A stretch of 10,300 nt of DNA from Candidatus Poseidoniaceae archaeon. Lineage in GTDB: Archaea > Thermoplasmatota > Poseidoniia > Poseidoniales > Poseidoniaceae. The notes beneath the pieces are model-generated. The model made no database searches. It had not been told where the DNA came from and worked only from the letters and a program-made list of their open reading frames with translations. The translations under genes and the position numbers were made by a program. This document shows, one piece after another, positions 1 to 6,652 of this stretch (its first letter is position 1; each line of letters starts with the position of its first letter). The DNA is taken from NCBI GenBank assembly GCA_013330015.1, contig DUJC01000143.1, positions 3,013 through 13,312 of the forward strand. Reading direction: 5' to 3'.

Positions 1-1043
1 GCGTTGTCTTGTACACGTTCCATGAACAAGTCAGGGGTCCACAATGCGTAGAACAGATCACGAGCACGCATTTCTTCCTTCCCGTGGTTCTTTCGGAGGT
101 CAAGGAATTCAATCAAATCAGGGTGCCATGGTTCGAGATAGATAGCGATGGATCCCTTTCGCTTGCCGCCACCTTGGTCGACGTATCGAGCTGTATCGTT
201 GAAGACACGGAGCATAGGGACGATACCGTTGGATGTTCCGTTGGTTCCCTTGATGTAGGATCCTTTCGCACGGATGTGGTGGATGGAAAGTCCGATTCCA
301 CCTGCAGATTTGGAAATCAACGCACACTGCTTGAGTGTGTCATAGATACCGTGCAAGGAATCGTCTTGCATGGTCAAGAGGAAGCAGGATGACATCTGAG
401 GCATTGGCGTTCCAGAGTTGAAGAGTGTGGGCGTAGCGTGGGTGAAGTAACCGTTTGACATGAGGTCGTAGGTTCGTAATGCCTTTTCGATGTCGCCATG
501 GTGGATGCCAACTGCAACACGCATCAGCATGTGTTGTGGTCGTTCTGCAACTTCTCCATCGAGACGGAGGAGGTACGAACGCTCAAGTGTCTTGAATCCG
601 AAGTAATCGTAGTTGAAGTCACGAGTGTAATCGATGTGATTGTTCAGTACTTCCGCATTGGCCATAATGATGTCATAGACTTCCTCTGAAATAAGAGGAG
701 CATGCTTCTTAGATTCAGGGTCGATGTATTCTCGAAGATCGGTAATGACATCGCTAAACACGTCCTTGGTCGAACGGTGCAAGTCATCAACACAGATTCG
801 AGCAGCAAGCTTGCTGTAATCAGGATGCTGAGAAACCAATGAGGCGGCGGTTTCTGCAGCGAGTTGATCCAGTTCGCGAGTTGTTACACCATCGTAGAGT
901 CCTTCGATGGTCAGTTTCGTGAGATTCGCAGGGTCGATCCAGTTTGGATCGAGGCCTTCAGCCAAACGTCGTAGTTTGTCCAAAATTGCATCGAATCGTA
1001 CATCTTCTCTCTCGCCTTTTCTGTTTACAACTTGCATAGTCAT
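1..1043 (-). CDS. nrdA: Ribonucleoside-diphosphate reductase, large (alpha) subunit, class Ia, partial
   Basis: Catalytic subunit that reduces ribonucleoside diphosphates to deoxyribonucleotides using the radical generated by NrdB. Only the first 347 codons are present; the C-terminal part (rest of the barrel, radical-transfer tyrosines, C-terminal cysteines) lies beyond the left edge. Residues about 3-91 form an ATP-cone regulatory domain ([13 protein letters not shown]..., then [17 protein letters not shown]). The N-terminal barrel region follows, with [14 protein letters not shown] (146-159), ERPQHMLMR (167-175), MSSCFLL with C220 at the position of the redox-active cysteine, and [17 protein letters not shown] (235-251). 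Recalled eukaryotic RNR1 proteins match almost motif for motif. The start at 1043 is preceded by a purine-rich GGAGATGAGG Shine-Dalgarno; a second ATG two codons in (1037) is possible. It lies 58 bp after nrdB on the same strand and probably shares its transcript. Family assignment is very secure; eukaryote-like affinity is from memory of the family. Confidence 0.97.
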   Translation of the reverse strand, partial: MTMQVVNRKGEREDVRFDAILDKLRRLAEGLDPNWIDPANLTKLTIEGLYDGVTTRELDQLAAETAASLVSQHPDYSKLAARICVDDLHRSTKDVFSDVITDLREYIDPESKKHAPLISEEVYDIIMANAEVLNNHIDYTRDFNYDYFGFKTLERSYLLRLDGEVAERPQHMLMRVAVGIHHGDIEKALRTYDLMSNGYFTHATPTLFNSGTPMPQMSSCFLLTMQDDSLHGIYDTLKQCALISKSAGGIGLSIHHIRAKGSYIKGTNGTSNGIVPMLRVFNDTARYVDQGGGKRKGSIAIYLEPWHPDLIEFLDLRKNHGKEEMRARDLFYALWTPDLFMERVQDN

Positions 1044-1101
1044 TTTGCCTCATCTCCTGCTTGTTTCGGTGCGTGCGTATCTTGCTTTGTTCGCGGTCGG
1101 T

Positions 1102-2139
1102 TCAAAAGTCTTCGTCCATGGAGAACCGCTGTTGGACACTTCCGAGGGAAGCACCGTCCATGACACCGGACTTCTGGTACTCGCCAACTCGCTTTTCGAA
1201 GAAGTTGGTCTTGCCTTGCATTGAAATCATCTCCATCCATGGGAATGGGTTAGCAACATCGTACAGCTTTGAAGCTCCTAGAGAAACCAAGAGTCGATCA
1301 GCAACGAATTGGATGTACTGCTTCATCAAGTCCTCGTTCATCCCAATGAGATTGACTGGTAGAGCGCTGGTAACAAACTCGATTTCAATCTCGACTGCTT
1401 CCGCAATAATACGATGGATGATGTTTTCTGGCGTCGGACGCTCGAGTTTGCTGTGCAACAGGCAAGCAAAGTCGCAGTGCAGTCCTTCGTCACGGCTGAT
1501 TAATTCGTTGGAAAACGTCAGTCCTGGCATGAGACCACGCTTTTTCAGCCAGAAGATTGCGCAGAATGAACCGGAAAAGAAAATTCCTTCAACCGCAGCA
1601 AATGCAACCAATCGCTCAGCAAATGAGCCTCGCTTTCGAGAGAGCCAGCGCATTGCCCAGTCACCCTTGCGCTTGACAGATGGTACTGTTTCAAGGGCTT
1701 TGAAAAGGTGATTCTTTTCGTTTGAATCCTTAATGTACGTGTCAATGAGAAGAGAGTATGTTTCTGCGTGAATGTTCTCCATCATGATTTGGAATCCGTA
1801 AAATGCTCGAGCTTCGGCCCAGCATACTTCATTTGCGAAGTTGACAACAAGGTTTTCGTTGACGATACCATCGCTTGCAGCAAAGAAAGCGAGAACGTGC
1901 TTGAGGAAATGCTGTTCATCCTTGTTGAGTTGTTCCCAGTCCTTCATGTCCTCAGCGAGATCAATTTCCTCAGCAGTCCAGAATGATGCTGCATGTTGTT
2001 TGTACATGGCCCATACCTCGTCTTGTTCGATTGGGAAAAGAACGAAGCGGTCAAGATTTTCTTGAAGCATCGGTTCTATGTGTTCATGCGATAGGTCTAT
2101 CTCAATTCCGTCATCATTTCGATTGTGCTCGATTACCAT
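1102..2139 (-). CDS. nrdB: Ribonucleoside-diphosphate reductase, small (beta) subunit, class Ia
   Basis: Diiron-tyrosyl radical subunit that supplies the radical to NrdA. The protein of 345 residues has every expected ligand: D90 ([13 protein letters not shown]), E121 and H124 with radical tyrosine Y128 ([12 protein letters not shown]), E184 ([12 protein letters not shown]), and E218 and H221 ([12 protein letters not shown]). The C-terminus, RFSMDEDF, resembles the acidic tail of eukaryotic R2 proteins that docks into R1. The whole chain, including [20 protein letters not shown] and [14 protein letters not shown], reads like an animal or yeast R2. The start at 2139 was chosen because AAGGTGA lies just upstream and because eukaryotic-type R2 begins near here. 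An in-frame ATG at 2205 would add 22 unconvincing residues and lies inside the upstream palindrome. First gene of an nrdB-nrdA operon, divergent from dut; dedicated regulation is likely, given the repeats upstream. Confidence 0.97.
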   Translation of the reverse strand: MVIEHNRNDDGIEIDLSHEHIEPMLQENLDRFVLFPIEQDEVWAMYKQHAASFWTAEEIDLAEDMKDWEQLNKDEQHFLKHVLAFFAASDGIVNENLVVNFANEVCWAEARAFYGFQIMMENIHAETYSLLIDTYIKDSNEKNHLFKALETVPSVKRKGDWAMRWLSRKRGSFAERLVAFAAVEGIFFSGSFCAIFWLKKRGLMPGLTFSNELISRDEGLHCDFACLLHSKLERPTPENIIHRIIAEAVEIEIEFVTSALPVNLIGMNEDLMKQYIQFVADRLLVSLGASKLYDVANPFPWMEMISMQGKTNFFEKRVGEYQKSGVMDGASLGSVQQRFSMDEDF

Positions 2140-2187
2140 ATTGTCACCTTCTGCCAATGCGCTGGAGTTTGTCCTCCATCCGAGATG

Positions 2188-2219
2188 GCACATAAATATG
2201 TGCATGCCTGATGCACATA
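2188..2219. promoter_or_regulatory. Heptamer repeat cluster and TATA-like site upstream of nrdB
   Basis: Three copies of one heptamer are visible: GCACATA at 2188-2194, its inverse TATGTGC at 2197-2203, and GCACATA again at 2213-2219. The first two form a 16-bp palindrome with a 2-bp centre. The second and third extend to 9-bp arms (TATGTGCAT/ATGCACATA) around GCCTG. Read on the minus strand, CATATTTATG in this region resembles an archaeal TATA box. It would place transcription start near 2169, about 30 nt before the nrdB ATG. A DNA-binding regulator at this site would therefore compete with TBP. The CAC...GTG palindrome of 16 bp is loosely like a bacterial NrdR box, but that link is only a suggestion. 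The repeats are directly seen; function is inferred. Confidence 0.55.
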
Positions 2220-2269
2220 AAGGCGTGTTTTACGAGGGGTGTGAAACGAGGGACTGCGCTAAGAAACTT

Positions 2270-2308
2270 GATTTTTTGACCGATTTCTATAAGTACCGAT
2301 TTTTTTGA
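2270..2308. promoter_or_regulatory. Direct repeat flanking a TATA-like sequence in the nrdB/dut intergenic region
   Basis: ACCGATTT occurs at 2279-2286 and again at 2295-2302, 16 bp apart. A related pair, GATTTTTTGA (2270-2279) and GATTTTTTTGA (2298-2308), extends the similarity. Between them sits CTATAAG (2287-2293), which could act as a TATA box on either strand. As a dut promoter it would give a leader of roughly 85 nt. ATATTTTT near 2321 and CCATATCAAAG near 2359 are alternative dut TATA candidates. I cannot choose among them from sequence alone. The remaining stretch up to 2400 holds only the dut ribosome binding site (GAAGAGG, 2387-2393). Confidence 0.35.
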
Positions 2309-2400
2309 AAGGTTGAGTGATATTTTTCAGCCGAATTTTACCTCTGTTTCCACTGGAACCATATCAAAGACTCCTTGAACCACCGTGAAGAGGCGAAACC

Positions 2401-2850
2401 ATGCGAACCGAGATCCATGTCAAATTCGCAAAATTGAACGAGGAGGCACGTCTTCCAACTCAAGGGAGTGCCCAAGCTGCCGGCTGGGATTTGTATGCGC
2501 TTGAGGAAACGACCGTTGTCAGAGGCGCATCTGTAATGATACCGACCGGTCTGGCATGCGCCATTCCAGAAGGATGGGAAGGACAAATTCGATGCCGATC
2601 TTCTCTTGGAAAGAAAGGGATGATTCTTCCAAATGGAGTGGGTACCATCGACTCGGATTATCGAGGAGAACTCAAAGTGCTTGCAACATGGATTGGTGAA
2701 GGCGAGTCTTTTACAGTAGGAAAAGGAGAACGTGTTGCTCAGATGTTGTTTGCTCCGGTTCCTCTCGTCCACGTTGAAGAAGTAGCGCTCGATGAGTTGG
2801 AATCGACTGAACGCGGCGAAGGTGGATTTGGCTCGTCTGGACAATATTGA
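2401..2850 (+). CDS. dut: dUTP diphosphatase (trimeric dUTPase)
   Basis: Hydrolyses dUTP to dUMP and pyrophosphate, keeping uracil out of DNA and feeding dTMP synthesis. At 149 residues it has the usual length of the homotrimeric family. All five motifs are present in order: I, AQAAGWDLYA (25-33, tryptophan where tyrosine or phenylalanine is common); II, RSSLGKKG (66-73); III, GTIDSDYRGEL (81-91), with D84 as the expected catalytic aspartate; IV, GERVAQMLFAPV (109-120); V, RGEGGFGSSG (138-147). The start has SD GAAGAGG about 7 nt upstream. The paralogous dCTP deaminase is excluded because motif III and the glycine-rich motif V are of dUTPase type. It is divergent from nrdB and followed closely by lipB, probably on one transcript. 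The pairing with RNR is metabolically sensible, since both set dNTP pools. Confidence 0.96.
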   Translation: MRTEIHVKFAKLNEEARLPTQGSAQAAGWDLYALEETTVVRGASVMIPTGLACAIPEGWEGQIRCRSSLGKKGMILPNGVGTIDSDYRGELKVLATWIGEGESFTVGKGERVAQMLFAPVPLVHVEEVALDELESTERGEGGFGSSGQY

Positions 2851-2859
2851 GGATCGAGC

Positions 2860-3477
2860 ATGCCTTCCGTTGACATTCGTAACCTGGAAATCGTGGAATA
2901 CACAGATGCTCTCGAATTGATGTCCACATTGCAACAGCAACGAATCAACGATGAAATTCCTGATACAATTCTCTTCTTGGAACATCCAGAAATCGTCACG
3001 GTTGGACCGCGCGCAAGAAACGACGGAATCGCTCCTCCTTCCGATTACAGGAGCCATCCTGTCGATCGAGGGGGTGGCCTTACCTGGCACGGACCTGGCC
3101 AACTTGTTGTTTATCCGATCATACATTGGAACAAGGACGACGAGAAATCCGTTGCAGATATCATCACAAAAATCGAATCCTGGGTGATTGCAGCTTTAGC
3201 ATTGCTTGGTATTGAGGGATACCGAGATGAGAGGATGCAAGGCGTTTGGGTCGACAACAAAAAAATCTGCAGCATTGGCTTGTCGTTCCTGCGATGGGTT
3301 AGTCGCCATGGATTTACAATCAACTACGATACACCCGAAGGCAGGGTTGAGAACCTTGCAGGATGTGGATTGGAAGAATCAACGACGACTTCTCTTCGTG
3401 TACTTGGCTATACAACGTCTCGTGAGAAAATTGAGGCAGCGCTACGTCAAAGCATGTCAAACATACTGGAACGCTGA
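2860..3477 (+). CDS. lipB: Lipoyl(octanoyl) transferase LipB
   Basis: Transfers octanoate from acyl carrier protein to the lipoyl domains of 2-oxoacid dehydrogenases and glycine cleavage H protein; LipA then inserts sulfur. The 205-residue chain fits the family. Signatures seen: LEHPEIVTVGPRA (40-52); DRGGGLTWHGPGQLVVYPI (69-87), the acyl/lipoyl-binding RGG...HGPG motif; GVWVDNKKICSIGL (128-141), containing the conserved lysine K135; and NLAGCGLEESTTTSL (165-179), containing C169, the expected thioester-forming cysteine. The gene starts 9 bp after dut, and the dut stop codon TGA is embedded in its ribosome binding site (TGAGGATCGAGC), which suggests translational coupling. LipB is mainly a bacterial and organellar enzyme, so acquisition by transfer in this lineage is plausible but not shown here. 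Neither a lipA nor a lipoylated-enzyme gene is in the window. Confidence 0.95.
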   Translation: MPSVDIRNLEIVEYTDALELMSTLQQQRINDEIPDTILFLEHPEIVTVGPRARNDGIAPPSDYRSHPVDRGGGLTWHGPGQLVVYPIIHWNKDDEKSVADIITKIESWVIAALALLGIEGYRDERMQGVWVDNKKICSIGLSFLRWVSRHGFTINYDTPEGRVENLAGCGLEESTTTSLRVLGYTTSREKIEAALRQSMSNILER

Positions 3478-3522
3478 GTCAACAGGTTAAACGCTCAATG
3501 AAGGGAAAAATTGGATATACTC

Positions 3523-3882
3523 ATGAACCCAACGAGCACCATGCAACCACCTGCTCAACAAATGAATTTTCAGCAGCCGCAAGGAATAATTGCCAGTTAT
3601 CCACAAACCAACGCAACCCTCGCACTCGTCCTTTCCATTATTGGAATCGTCCTTTCTTTCATCTACGGACTTGGAATACTCTTTGCGATACCTGCGCTTA
3701 TCCTAGCAAACAAATCACTCAACATCACCAACCAAATCCCCGGTCATCCTGACGCCGGAATGGCAAAAGCAGCCAAGATTTGTTCTTGGGTTGCTATTGG
3801 AATCTTCATCTTCACAATCCTCATGATCGTTCTTTCAATCGTATTGTATGTCTGGGCATCTTCGATTGCTACTAGCCCGTAA
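3523..3882 (+). CDS. Small membrane protein, DUF4190-like
   Basis: Predicted integral membrane protein of 119 residues with unknown role. A polar, Gln/Pro-rich N-terminus (about 1-30) is followed by a hydrophobic hairpin (about 32-62: ALVLSIIGIVLSF...LGILFAIPALILA), a polar loop with GHPDAGMAKAAK (74-85), and a last membrane segment (about 87-113). The pattern of a repeated 'A-LVLSIIGI' helix, an 'IPALILA' segment and a G-rich loop before the final helix is typical of DUF4190 membrane proteins, which are often found with SPOR-, zinc-ribbon- or proline-rich N-termini; I make this match from memory. The start could instead be TTG at 3511 (four residues longer), which has AAGGG 5 nt upstream; the ATG at 3523 has no clear Shine-Dalgarno. 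It follows lipB by 45 bp. No function is claimed. Confidence 0.8.
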   Translation: MNPTSTMQPPAQQMNFQQPQGIIASYPQTNATLALVLSIIGIVLSFIYGLGILFAIPALILANKSLNITNQIPGHPDAGMAKAAKICSWVAIGIFIFTILMIVLSIVLYVWASSIATSP

Positions 3883-3910
3883 GCAAGTACATTCCAGTCG
3901 TTCTCTGAGT

Positions 3911-3920
3911 TCTTTTTACC
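3911..3920 (+). terminator. Possible T-tract terminator after the DUF4190-like gene
   Basis: A short T-rich run (TCTTTTTACC) lies about 30 bp after the membrane-protein stop codon and just before the ubiX TATA-like box. Archaeal RNA polymerase can terminate at oligo-T runs without a hairpin. The position between one gene's end and the next gene's own promoter fits, but five consecutive T is weak evidence. Confidence 0.3.
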
Positions 3921-3937
3921 ACTTGGGAAACAAACAA

Positions 3938-3947
3938 GTGCATATAT
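3938..3947 (+). promoter_or_regulatory. TATA-like box for leaderless ubiX transcript
   Basis: GTGCATATAT is preceded by the purine-rich run GGGAAACAAACAAG, which could serve as a BRE. The centre of the box lies about 26 bp before the ATG at 3970. That is the standard archaeal distance between TATA box and transcription start, so the mRNA would begin at or next to the start codon. No Shine-Dalgarno precedes 3970, consistent with a leaderless message. The longer ORF start at 3946 would fall inside the TATA box and is therefore unlikely. Confidence 0.55.
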
Positions 3948-3969
3948 GAGAACGGCCGGATTTGCTCAC

Positions 3970-4545
3970 ATGGGAGAAGTCGTTCTGGGTATTTCAGGCG
4001 CAAGTGGAGCCATTTACGGTGTTCGTCTTGCTCAGGCACTGAACGAACTTGGCATCGGCATTCGACTCGTTGTCAGTGACTCTGGTCGCATCACACTCAA
4101 GCACGAATGCGATACCACGCCTGAAGCTCTTGCAGAGGAAACTGGAGCCATTCTCGAAGCACAATCCAACATTGGCGCAAAATCTGCTTCTGGTTCTGCA
4201 CCAATTGACGCCGTTGTTATATGCCCGTGTTCGGGCACAACGCTCGGCAAACTTGCTGCAGGTATTGGTGATAATTTGATCACACGATCTGCCATTGTTG
4301 CCATGAAGGAACAACGCAAACTCATCATCGTACCTCGAGAGGCACCCTACGCTACGGTCCACCTTGAAAACATGGCCAAACTCTCTGGGTGGGGTACTGT
4401 TGTCATTCCAGCATCACCGGGATTCTACAATCATCCAACATCCATTGATGACATGGTCGATTTCGTTGTTGCCCGCATTCTTGATCAAATCGGTCTTGAG
4501 CACACCATCGGGAAGCGCTGGACTGGCGAAGAGTTGGGCGATTGA
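3970..4545 (+). CDS. ubiX: Flavin prenyltransferase UbiX
   Basis: Attaches a dimethylallyl group to FMN, forming prenylated FMN, the cofactor of UbiD-family decarboxylases. The 191-residue product has the family hallmarks: VVLGISGASGAIYG (4-17), the flavin-binding N-terminal loop; CPCSGTTLGKLAAGIGDNLI (85-104), matching the UbiX 'PCS..TL..ia.G..DNL' block; KEQRKLIIVPREAPY (113-127); and SPGFYNHPTSIDDMVDFVVARILDQIG (149-175), the typical C-terminal signature. The start at 3970 puts the glycine-rich loop at the usual distance from the N-terminus and agrees with the leaderless promoter; ATG 3946 would add eight residues. No UbiD is in the window. In many archaea the UbiD-type partner is anhydromevalonate phosphate decarboxylase of isoprenoid synthesis, but which partner applies here is unknown. 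Confidence 0.94.
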   Translation: MGEVVLGISGASGAIYGVRLAQALNELGIGIRLVVSDSGRITLKHECDTTPEALAEETGAILEAQSNIGAKSASGSAPIDAVVICPCSGTTLGKLAAGIGDNLITRSAIVAMKEQRKLIIVPREAPYATVHLENMAKLSGWGTVVIPASPGFYNHPTSIDDMVDFVVARILDQIGLEHTIGKRWTGEELGD

Positions 4546-4594
4546 TGATCAGTTATCCAACGGGTTCAAATGAGCAAGCAGTTTGTTTGAATTC

Positions 4595-6319
4595 ATGAGC
4601 ATAGAAGATTCGCTTGAATCTTTGACGGTTGAGCAACTCAAAACACTGCTTGAAGAGCGTGGTCTGCCAAAATCTGGCAAGAAAGCAGAATTGATCGAAA
4701 GGCTCAGTGTATCGGACGAGGAAAACGTCATCGAGTTAGGAACATCTGTTTGGAGCAGAACCGTTGTTGGTCAATTCAACCTTGCACAAACCGTTGGTTC
4801 TGTGTCAGCAGCCCTCCTCCTCATGCTGGTCTTGTTCAATCCCTCCATCCTTGGATTCGGAGAAGACGAGCCTGTGTATCAACCGATTGGATTTGATGCG
4901 AGTCAAACACGATGGTATGCACAAGAACTCGTCAATTTGGGGCATCCTGAATGGGAAGGTCGCATGTCTGGAAGTCCTGAAGAGGCGGCTGGAGCGCAAA
5001 TGATTCTCGACAATCTTACCGAAATGGGGTATTCACCTCAGTTGAATACCTATCCTGTTCCGATGTTTGCCATCAACAGTGCTCCCATTCTCTCAATGTG
5101 TATCCCCCCTGTAGGTGGATTCTTTGGAGGGCCCGTCACAGGTGCAGCATGCAACAGTGGCGTCGGTGCGCAGATTACAACCTTTGAACATCGTACACAA
5201 TTTGTACTTCAAGGATACTCCGGTTCTGCAGATTATCAATTCGGTCAGGAAATGGAATTAATCGATCTTGACGATGGAACTGTGGATTCACTCTGGACCG
5301 ATGCAGCCGGTAAAGTAGGAATTGTTCGAGGTGGAAACAGCATCGATGGAAACACTGGAATCTACATCAAGGCTGCTGAAAATGGACTCGCAGGAATCTT
5401 AAGAATCAACAACCAATCGAATTGCGGACAGATTGTGGCTGATGACTGTATTCCAATTTTCAAATCAATTCGTGTTGACGACATGAAAGCTGCGAACAGT
5501 GGCTCGATTCCAGAAAATATACCATTCATTGCGGTTTCAAACAACACTGGAAACCAGATGCTTGAATTGGCATCACAAGGGGCATTTCTTCGATTATTCT
5601 CCGATGTGGATAATGCTGGAGAACTCTCGGTCAGTGTCCCATGTGGTACACTCTACGGAAAGAGTGAGGATCTCATCATCGTAGGAGCCCATCACGATAC
5701 GGTGTATCATGCCCAAGGTGCAGTGGACGACACATCCGGCACGGCGACCGTTCTTGAGATGGCTCGTCAAATCGCCATGGTTGCCAACGAGAGCGGCACA
5801 CCAGAATACACCATTCGATTTTGCACCTGGGGCGGAGAAGAAGAAGGACTGTGGGGTAGCAAAGCATACGTCGGTGCCAATGCAAATGAACTCGCTCGCA
5901 ATCTACGATTGTACATCAACCTGGACATGAATCACGTCGATATTGACATTCCAAACCGTGGAAATTCTTTGAGATTCTTTTCCAACTCCGAAAAAGACAT
6001 CAACGCTATGAAAGATGTACTTGATGTCGTAGAGAAAGAACGACCCGATTTATTCCCTAAATACTCGGTGTCAACCGGCCTATTGGCTGGTGAGAGAGGG
6101 GAGCCTGATGGCATGCCTTACAACTCTGATCATGGCCCATTTGTCTACGACCTTCCAGACGGAGTGACTGGAAATGCATTGGTTTGCTATGGTTCGGGTT
6201 CCTATGAGTACCACACCTATGCCGATACAATGGACCGTTTTAATGAAGAATCTCTTGGCGTATCTGTCATCGCTTATGGAACCTACATCCGTCACCTCGC
6301 TTGGCCCGTCTTTGAATGA
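4595..6319 (+). CDS. Membrane-anchored M28 metallopeptidase with N-terminal SAP domain and PA insert
   Basis: A probable di-zinc aminopeptidase or carboxypeptidase displayed outside the cell, 574 residues from ATG 4595 (TTG at 4583 would add four). Numbered from the TTG: SAP-like helix-extended-helix at about 9-42 (SLESLTVEQLKTLLEERG, then KSGKKAELIERL); one hydrophobic segment at about 68-91 without a signal cleavage site, so a type II anchor with the SAP part in the cytoplasm; a PA-like domain at about 200-345 (GKVGIVRGG, AAENGLAGILRINN); then the M28 core. All metal and catalytic residues are visible: H370 (GAHHDTV), D382 (GAVDDTSG), E419-E420 (GGEEEGLWGS), D448 (INLDMN) and H544 (YEYHTYADT). 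Its likely role is degrading peptides from the environment, but the substrate is unknown. SAP domains usually bind DNA, so its presence on a membrane peptidase is unusual. The peptidase call is firm; SAP and PA boundaries are approximate. Confidence 0.92.
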   Translation: MSIEDSLESLTVEQLKTLLEERGLPKSGKKAELIERLSVSDEENVIELGTSVWSRTVVGQFNLAQTVGSVSAALLLMLVLFNPSILGFGEDEPVYQPIGFDASQTRWYAQELVNLGHPEWEGRMSGSPEEAAGAQMILDNLTEMGYSPQLNTYPVPMFAINSAPILSMCIPPVGGFFGGPVTGAACNSGVGAQITTFEHRTQFVLQGYSGSADYQFGQEMELIDLDDGTVDSLWTDAAGKVGIVRGGNSIDGNTGIYIKAAENGLAGILRINNQSNCGQIVADDCIPIFKSIRVDDMKAANSGSIPENIPFIAVSNNTGNQMLELASQGAFLRLFSDVDNAGELSVSVPCGTLYGKSEDLIIVGAHHDTVYHAQGAVDDTSGTATVLEMARQIAMVANESGTPEYTIRFCTWGGEEEGLWGSKAYVGANANELARNLRLYINLDMNHVDIDIPNRGNSLRFFSNSEKDINAMKDVLDVVEKERPDLFPKYSVSTGLLAGERGEPDGMPYNSDHGPFVYDLPDGVTGNALVCYGSGSYEYHTYADTMDRFNEESLGVSVIAYGTYIRHLAWPVFE

Positions 6320-6356
6320 GCGTTGAGTTCAAGAAGTCGGCGTGGGTGGGCAGGTT

Positions 6357-6647
6357 ATGGTAAAACCGAGCGCACACGCTTCACACATCTTGGTTGCATC
6401 GAAATCTGAAGCCGTACAGATTTCAGAAAAGATTGGCAAACTCAAAGATTTTGAGAAACTTGCTCGAAAGAAATCCACCTGCCCATCGTCCCAACGTGGC
6501 GGTGATCTCGGGTGGTTTCGAAAAGGAAACATGGTTCGTGAATTCGAAGAAGCAGTATGGAGTACACCGCTCAAAACGGTTTCAACTCCCGTCAAGACTC
6601 AATTCGGTTATCACCTCATTTGGGTTCATGAGCGAGATGAGGAGTGA
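6357..6647 (+). CDS. Parvulin-type peptidyl-prolyl cis-trans isomerase (PpiC/rotamase)
   Basis: Catalyses cis-trans isomerisation of prolyl peptide bonds during protein folding. It is a single-domain parvulin of 96 residues with no signal peptide, so cytosolic. Family motifs: ASHILV (8-13), with H10; FEKLARKKSTCPSSQRGGDL (32-51), with the active-site cysteine at 42; GWFRKGNMVREFEEAV (52-67), with M59 and F63; and TQFGYHLIWV (81-90), with H86. The sequence resembles short bacterial PpiC (CPSxxRGGDLGxFRxGxMV), and also the free parvulins of Thaumarchaeota. ATG 6357 was preferred over the in-frame GTG at 6342 because GGTGGG lies 6-8 nt upstream of it. It follows the peptidase gene by 37 bp and precedes folB by 5 bp, so the three are likely co-transcribed. 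Confidence 0.94.
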   Translation: MVKPSAHASHILVASKSEAVQISEKIGKLKDFEKLARKKSTCPSSQRGGDLGWFRKGNMVREFEEAVWSTPLKTVSTPVKTQFGYHLIWVHERDEE

Positions 6648-6652
6648 TTCCG

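Noticed and set aside
9..392. 127-codon plus-strand ORF at the left edge
   Set aside because: It mirrors conserved nrdA codons on the minus strand; no independent evidence of coding.
1061..1711. 216-codon plus-strand ORF antisense to nrdB
   Set aside because: It overlaps the most conserved part of nrdB. It has no recognisable motif, and Ser/Arg-rich composition typical of a shadow frame.
2176..2188. CCATC-CGA-GATGG inverted repeat in the nrdB leader
   Set aside because: Five-base arms are expected by chance in a window of this size. It is not linked to the stronger TATGTGC repeat.
2140..2205. N-terminal extension of NrdB from ATG 2205
   Set aside because: The extra 22 residues are not typical of R2. 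The ATG sits within the palindrome, and ATG 2139 has a good Shine-Dalgarno.
2338..3126. 262-codon minus-strand ORF antisense to dut and lipB
   Set aside because: The protein is basic and low in recognisable structure, while the plus strand encodes two complete enzymes with all catalytic motifs. The antisense frame is open only as a shadow of their codon usage.
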